Position numbers and translations under genes: made by a program. From contig CAZXCU010000016.1 of NCBI GenBank assembly GCA_964639245.1, positions 60,175-124,174 of the forward strand: DNA of 64,000 nt. The letters are read 5' to 3'. Positions 59,676 through 64,000 of the stretch are shown here, in pieces. Within the stretch, counting starts at the first letter, position 1. Each line of letters starts with the position of its first letter. The stretch comes from SB15 sp964639245. GTDB lineage: Bacteria; Chloroflexota; Anaerolineae; Aggregatilineales; J027. The notes beneath the pieces are model-generated. The model saw only the letters and a list, made by a program, of their open reading frames with translations. It was not told the origin of the DNA and ran no database searches.

Positions 59676-60605
59676 ATGCGCTCCGGTTTGGCCTTGATGC
59701 TTTTAATCCTAGCAACACTGGCGTGTACCCTCACCGCCGATGACAATGAAACAACCGCGCCTACGGTGGTTACAACAGGGCAGGTGGTGGGGCAAAATCC
59801 GACACAATCGCCCACCCGTGGGATCGACAATACCACTCCCACGCGCACCAATCCCACCGCGACCAGCGCTCCGATTGCAGCAACACCAAATAACTGCACC
59901 CCGCGCACCGATTGGCCTATTCTCACCGTTGCCTCCGGGGATACCCTCTCGCGGATCGCCCAGCGCGTCGGTTCAACCATCGCTATTTTGCAGCAGGCCA
60001 ATTGCATTAGTGACCCGAATTCGCTCCGTGTGGGTCAACAGATTCGTGTTCCGTCCATTCCACCTGCAACGGTAACGAGCGCGGTAACGGTCACGAACAC
60101 CACCACGCCTTGTACCAACCCATGGTTTTTCCAATTTAATACCACCTTCAGCGAAACGCGCTGCCCCACGCCTGTAGATGTCACGGACGCAGTAGGCCAC
60201 GATTTTGAAGGCGGACGCGCCTATTGGTACAAAGCAACGGCTGCTTATCCGCAAAATCTTATTTATATCATTTACAACGATGGCACGTGGGCGGTTTACG
60301 ACGACACATGGAATACCAGCCTACCCATTGATGACCCTTCGATTGTTCCTCCCGCAGGCCGATTTCAACCTGTGCGCGGCATTGGTAAAGTCTGGCGCGA
60401 ACAACCCGGCGTGAAAACCAAACTCGGGTGGGCTTATGAAGCTGAATATGCTTTTCGAGGTCGCCGCCAAGAACCTCAACCGCCCCTCACCGTGAACTAT
60501 GCCGATTTATACATTGATCATGGCACACGCAATCTGGTTGTGAATTTGCGGCGCTTGAGTGGGGCATCTGGCGAACGGGTTTGGACAGTTGCAGGGGGGT
60601 ATTAG
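59676..60605 (+). CDS. LysM-containing lipoprotein
   Basis: 309 aa. Signal and lipobox LATLAC (Cys17), a Thr/Pro linker, one LysM (~residues 88-132: LTVASGDTLSRIAQRVGSTIAILQQANCISDPNSLRVGQQIRVP), then ~170 residues of unknown beta-rich domain with VTNTTTPCTNPWFFQFNTTF, YIIYNDGTWAVYDDTW, and VWREQPGVKTKLGWA. It would bind the wall and hold an unknown head domain. Last gene of the plus-strand envelope cluster. Confidence 0.82.
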   Translation: MRSGLALMLLILATLACTLTADDNETTAPTVVTTGQVVGQNPTQSPTRGIDNTTPTRTNPTATSAPIAATPNNCTPRTDWPILTVASGDTLSRIAQRVGSTIAILQQANCISDPNSLRVGQQIRVPSIPPATVTSAVTVTNTTTPCTNPWFFQFNTTFSETRCPTPVDVTDAVGHDFEGGRAYWYKATAAYPQNLIYIIYNDGTWAVYDDTWNTSLPIDDPSIVPPAGRFQPVRGIGKVWREQPGVKTKLGWAYEAEYAFRGRRQEPQPPLTVNYADLYIDHGTRNLVVNLRRLSGASGERVWTVAGGY

Positions 60606-60673
60606 ATTTTTCTGTCACTGGATAGACACGCCGCAACAACAGGCAAATTGCCCAAAATCATCCTATTTTGAAT

Positions 60674-60729
60674 GAGAGGCCATCTTGATTGACTTTCCAA
60701 ATGATGCAAGTCAAAAAAGGCAGCCTCTC
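60674..60729. terminator. Nested stem-loop between convergent genes
   Basis: Outer GAGAGGC / GCCTCTC (60674-60680, 60723-60729) encloses TTGACTT / AAGTCAA (60689-60695, 60708-60714). It can form on both strands between the LysM lipoprotein and TPR genes and probably ends transcription. The rest of the 60606-60736 gap shows nothing else. Confidence 0.6.
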
Positions 60730-60736
60730 TCTATTT

Positions 60737-63019
60737 TTACCCTTCTTGCAGCGCTTCAATGCGGGCTTGGACATCCTCGATAAAGGGATAGTCGTAGAAC
60801 TGCGACCAGTACACGACATATTGATAATTCTTGAGCGCGGCATCGGTTTCGTCGAGCGCTTCCAGAATTAAGCCTTTGTAGTACAGATCCAAGCCATTTT
60901 CATCATTTGCCAGCGCCGCGTTGATGTCTGTCAGCGCATCCTCTAAATTGCGGGTACGCTCATTGTTGCTGAGGTCATCATTGGCAAGCGTCTGGTGATA
61001 AATCACTTTGGCACGGTAGGAGAGCGCAATCAACTGCTGTGAATCGGACAGGTCATTGATAAAGTCATCACTGAGTTGTTGAGCAGCGAGGTCATAATCA
61101 CAGTCAATGCTGTCATGAGTCAGGCAGATTTCGGTCAAAATTTTGACCCGCAGCAAGCGTAAAGTATTGGGACTGGTCGCTGTGCCTTGTTCCAACAACG
61201 TCTCAATATCTTCCAAGACCTGCGCGTAATTTTCCAAGAAATAGGCCAAGTCCAAACGGCGTTGGAGCAAACGTGGATTGGGGTCGTCGGTGGTTTGCCC
61301 CAAGAGAAATTCAACATCCGTAAAGGCGGGTTCGTAACGGGCGGTGTCATAGTAAATTTCTGCCCGTAATTGCAGGGCTTCCAGAACAACCGATTGTTCT
61401 TGTTCGGGCAGTTCACGCCGCGCCTCAATAACCCGGTTCAGCACTTCTTCGGCAAGGTCAAGGTTGCCTTCGCCAATCCGTGCTTTTGCCATCAACAAAT
61501 AGCCGGAGGGTTTGCCGGGGTGGAAGAGCAAATATTCCTGAGTCCAGATGACGGCAGTGCCGTAGAGTTGAATTTGCTGTTGGCGGTTTTCTTCCGCCTC
61601 GGCAGTGCGTAAAAAGGCTTCCACCCGTAAACGCAAGGCGGGTTCGGAGGTTGGTTCAACGTAAAGCGCCCGCGAGATAAAATTCAGCGCCACATCCAAG
61701 CGTCCGCGTGCCAATTCGACTTCAGCACGGGTGAGCATCAAATTGACATCATTCGGCCATCTGCCCGCCGCAAGGCCATCGTCCAAAACTGCCGCTGCCG
61801 CATCATAGTTTTGCTGCGCGAGATAAATTCTGGCAAGGGTAGTTATTGCCAGCACAACAGGCGCACGCGGCGCGGAACGGGTGATCGCATCCTGACACAA
61901 ACTGGCGGTCTGGGTAAATTGGCTGATGTCGCCTGTTTCCATGCCTTGCACATAATCGGAAAAACAAGCGGCGGTATTAATCAAAATGACGGATTCATTG
62001 TCCTCAACACAGATGGGACGGGCAACGGCACGCTGCACCAGCGCTTGAGCATCCTGCAAATTTTGCCGTCCGCCTATTTCAGCCAACCCGACGATGTGAT
62101 AATAGTAAGCCTGTGCATTACAGGAAAGATTGCTGCCTTCCGCTTCGGTCTGCCGTTCGGCAAAAACTTCAAAAGCGGGTTCATATTCCCCGATGCTGTA
62201 CTGATTCACCGCCAATTGAAAATCACGCCCTGCACCAGACGGAACTTCAGGATAAAAAGGCGTGGGTGTTCCCCCGTAAATATCCCCCTGCACCAGATTT
62301 TCCGGCGGTGCAAAGGTGGGCAATGGATTGGCAGGTTCGGGGGATGGCGTGTTGGTTACACCCGGCGTAGCGGTAGCGGTTGGCGTGGGCGTATTGGTAA
62401 AGCGGAAGGTCACCACATTGGCTTCTTCCGCTGCTTCCTCCCCGCTTAGCAAGGTCATCAGCGCAAAAATCAAAACAGCGCCAATGAGCAAAACAACCGC
62501 ACCCAATGCCCCATAAATACGTGCCTGTCGGCGACGGGCGGCAGCTATCCCGTAAAGTCCACTGGTTTTTTGAGTCCAAGCCGCATCGTCTAAGGCAACG
62601 GGCGTTGGCTTGTAATTGCGAATAAATTCATCCAGCGTAGGCATGACTGCGTTTAAGCGCTCTGGCGGGATGACCGGAATACCCGGTGCTGCCGCAGATG
62701 CAGGTACAGAGGAGGCAGGCCCGGCTTTTGCACCAGCAGGTGCGACTGGTTTGGGCTGCACGGTGGCGGGGTCAACCCCCAACTGTTTTAGCCCCTTGTG
62801 CGCGACCTCATTGTTCGGGTTGATTTTCAGAAGTTCCTGAAAACAAAACAGCCGTTCGCGGTTGTCTTTGGCAACGGTACTCATCCATGCCCACGCGGTT
62901 TCGTTCTGCGGGTCAAGCCGAATGGCGTTCTGGAAAAGCTGACGGGCTTGGTCTTGCTGTTTTGCCCGTGCTGCATTGATGCCCTGTAAAATGTATTGTT
63001 TGGCCTGTTCTTGAGACAT
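60737..63019 (-). CDS. TPR-repeat membrane protein
   Basis: 760 aa. Cytosolic N-terminal TPR (AKQYILQGINAARAKQQDQARQLFQNAIRLDPQNETAWAWM), a Pro/Ala linker, one membrane helix (IYGALGAVVLLIGAVLIFALMTLL) near residues 170-195, a Thr/Pro outer linker (FTNTPTPTATATPGVTNTP), then a large outer domain of at least eight degenerate TPRs. It is a scaffold with repeats on both sides of the membrane. Partners unknown. It is divergent from the ThpR gene. Confidence 0.85.
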   Translation of the reverse strand: MSQEQAKQYILQGINAARAKQQDQARQLFQNAIRLDPQNETAWAWMSTVAKDNRERLFCFQELLKINPNNEVAHKGLKQLGVDPATVQPKPVAPAGAKAGPASSVPASAAAPGIPVIPPERLNAVMPTLDEFIRNYKPTPVALDDAAWTQKTSGLYGIAAARRRQARIYGALGAVVLLIGAVLIFALMTLLSGEEAAEEANVVTFRFTNTPTPTATATPGVTNTPSPEPANPLPTFAPPENLVQGDIYGGTPTPFYPEVPSGAGRDFQLAVNQYSIGEYEPAFEVFAERQTEAEGSNLSCNAQAYYYHIVGLAEIGGRQNLQDAQALVQRAVARPICVEDNESVILINTAACFSDYVQGMETGDISQFTQTASLCQDAITRSAPRAPVVLAITTLARIYLAQQNYDAAAAVLDDGLAAGRWPNDVNLMLTRAEVELARGRLDVALNFISRALYVEPTSEPALRLRVEAFLRTAEAEENRQQQIQLYGTAVIWTQEYLLFHPGKPSGYLLMAKARIGEGNLDLAEEVLNRVIEARRELPEQEQSVVLEALQLRAEIYYDTARYEPAFTDVEFLLGQTTDDPNPRLLQRRLDLAYFLENYAQVLEDIETLLEQGTATSPNTLRLLRVKILTEICLTHDSIDCDYDLAAQQLSDDFINDLSDSQQLIALSYRAKVIYHQTLANDDLSNNERTRNLEDALTDINAALANDENGLDLYYKGLILEALDETDAALKNYQYVVYWSQFYDYPFIEDVQARIEALQEG

Positions 63020-63065
63020 GATGTATATGATAGCTCAATTAAGAATGTCCTAATTCTACATCACA

Positions 63066-63095
63066 TTCGCACAGGGAAAAAATTTATCTTATAAT
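63066..63095 (+). promoter_or_regulatory. Promoter upstream of ThpR/rsfS
   Basis: TTCGCA (63066-63071), 18-nt spacer, perfect TATAAT (63090-63095), ~44 bp before the ThpR start. Confidence 0.6.
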
Positions 63096-63138
63096 AAGCT
63101 ATCATGAATCAATTTTCGGCGGTTCGCAACAAGCCGAT

Positions 63139-63738
63139 ATGAGGAGTCTTTTTATCAGTTCAACATCGCGTGTGTTTATCGCGCTGAATTTGCCCTCCGA
63201 AATCAAAGCGGCGCTCCACCAAGAGACTGCCATGCTGCGTCAGCAAATTCCCCAAAATGTGGTACGTTGGGTTGTTCCTGAAAATCTTCACCTCACCTTG
63301 AAATTTCTGGGCGATGTTCCCACCGAAAAACTCCCCACGATTCAAGCAGCTTTAAAAACTGCTCTTGAAGGGTATGGTACACTCAAGCTGCACGCGCAAG
63401 GGGCGGGCTGTTTCCCCAACACCCAGCGTCCCCGTGTGGTGTGGATTGGGTTAGGCGGGGAAGTTGAAAAATTGGTTGGCTTGGCGGAACGGATTGAAAA
63501 TAGTCTTGTTCCGGTAGGGTTTGACAAAGAAAAGCGGCCTTTTAGCCCGCATTTAACGCTTGGGCGGGTGCGGGATGGGCAGCCCTCCGCGCAACTGCAA
63601 GCGATTGGCAGGGAAGTTCAAAAAGTGAAAGCGGGGACACTGGCAGCATGGCACAATGACCATGTGCATTTAATGCAAAGCACCCTCAAACCGTCAGGGT
63701 CGGACTATACGGCGCTGGCGGAATTTCAGTTAGGTTAA
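63139..63738 (+). CDS. thpR: RNA 2',3'-cyclic phosphodiesterase ThpR
   Basis: 199 aa. 2H phosphoesterase with both H-x-T-x motifs: NLHLTLKFLGD near residue 52 and SPHLTLGRVRD near residue 134. The start reads SRVFIALNLPSEI. The ATG at 63139 lacks a clear ribosome site; a GTG at 63172 is possible. It opens 2',3'-cyclic phosphate ends of RNA. It is followed 14 bp later by rsfS. Confidence 0.9.
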   Translation: MRSLFISSTSRVFIALNLPSEIKAALHQETAMLRQQIPQNVVRWVVPENLHLTLKFLGDVPTEKLPTIQAALKTALEGYGTLKLHAQGAGCFPNTQRPRVVWIGLGGEVEKLVGLAERIENSLVPVGFDKEKRPFSPHLTLGRVRDGQPSAQLQAIGREVQKVKAGTLAAWHNDHVHLMQSTLKPSGSDYTALAEFQLG

Positions 63739-63752
63739 TAAGGAGAATCATT

Positions 63753-64000
63753 CTGGAAACAATAGATCTGGCTCGACGGATTGTGGACATCATTTCGGAT
63801 GTCAAAGGCGAAGACATTGTGTTGATTGATTTGCACGATGTCACCCCCATCGCGGATTATTTTGTCATCTGCACGGGCAACAGCGAACGTCAGCTCAAAG
63901 CAATTGTAGAGCGCATCACCGAAACCATCCGCGAAGAAACGGGTATTAAACCGTATCAATCCGAAGGAAATGCGACAAATGGTTGGGTGCTGCTGGATTA
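63753..64000 (+). CDS. rsfS: Ribosomal silencing factor RsfS (partial), apparent CTG start
   Basis: 82 codons before the window end; the gene continues beyond. Residues begin LETIDLARRIVDIISDVKGEDIVLIDL and run through ADYFVICTGNSERQLKAIVE and KPYQSEGNATNGWVLLDY, which is the RsfS/Iojap family core. The frame has no ATG, GTG or TTG near the expected start; the first GTG lies inside the conserved first helix. CTG at 63753 sits 7 nt after AAGGAG and is the best start; ATT at 63750 is the alternative. RsfS binds ribosomal protein L14 and blocks subunit joining. Confidence 0.9.
   Translation, partial: METIDLARRIVDIISDVKGEDIVLIDLHDVTPIADYFVICTGNSERQLKAIVERITETIREETGIKPYQSEGNATNGWVLLD

Noticed and set aside
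61811..62449. 212-aa plus-strand open frame inside the TPR gene
   Set aside because: Antisense to repeat-rich coding sequence; composition and lack of motifs mark it as a shadow.

Overview
The window reads as a chromosomal segment of a Chloroflexota bacterium, most likely Anaerolineae-like. This is inferred from protein style, not from a marker-gene tree. Many secreted or anchored proteins carry a short signal or lipobox followed by Thr/Pro/Ser linkers rich in 'TPTPT' repeats, and several genes have no recognisable family outside that group. Genes are densely packed with many 1-4 bp stop/start overlaps. No phage, IS element, CRISPR array or rRNA was seen. The only horizontally transferred-looking material is a small XRE regulator next to a broken BRO-type antirepressor near 40.5-41.7 kb.

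Layout: 1-2.5 kb has the start of a CorC/HlyC-type membrane protein, an RRM+PHAX RNA-binding protein, and a CheY-like regulator followed by a TIM-barrel isomerase-like protein. 2.5-5.8 kb is a LysM / DUF192 / LysM-M23 cell-wall cluster. 5.8-12 kb is a minus-strand run (histidine kinase, BtuF-like protein, degenerate S51-like protein, GGCT-like protein, M20 amidohydrolase, PIG-L deacetylase, PSP1 protein). 12-18.4 kb has a TGS-nucleoside kinase, tRNA-Arg(TCT), two unknown genes, and a DHA2 drug exporter with its TetR regulator. 18.5-31 kb has a class III aminotransferase, sortase, M28 lipoprotein, two ECF sigma modules with membrane partners, tRNA-Leu(CAA), Nudix, SDR, BioY and an SH3b/beta-lactamase-like protein.

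31-44 kb: a protein-deglycation pair (FN3K and LMW-PTP), the pgeF-yggS-yggT-DUF167 operon, a MEST-like hydrolase, serS with a small membrane protein and a leader terminator, an M20 dipeptidase, RNase Y and RecX, then a 390-bp gap that looks like a structured RNA gene. 44-54 kb: an hsp20-lon-response-regulator operon, a PaaK-like ligase with a PadR regulator, a membrane glycosyltransferase and a phosphotransferase. 54-60.6 kb: a plus-strand envelope cluster (glucuronyl C5-epimerase-type lipoprotein, phosphodiesterase-superfamily enzyme, GT39-like transferase, LysM lipoprotein). 60.7-64 kb: a TPR membrane protein, ThpR and the start of rsfS, which apparently lacks an AUG/GUG/UUG start.

Most genes are housekeeping or envelope functions. 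The strongest candidates for something under-described are the RRM-PHAX protein, the structured RNA upstream of recX, the C5-epimerase envelope locus and the hsp20-lon-REC operon. All family names come from reading motifs by eye; no database search was possible.
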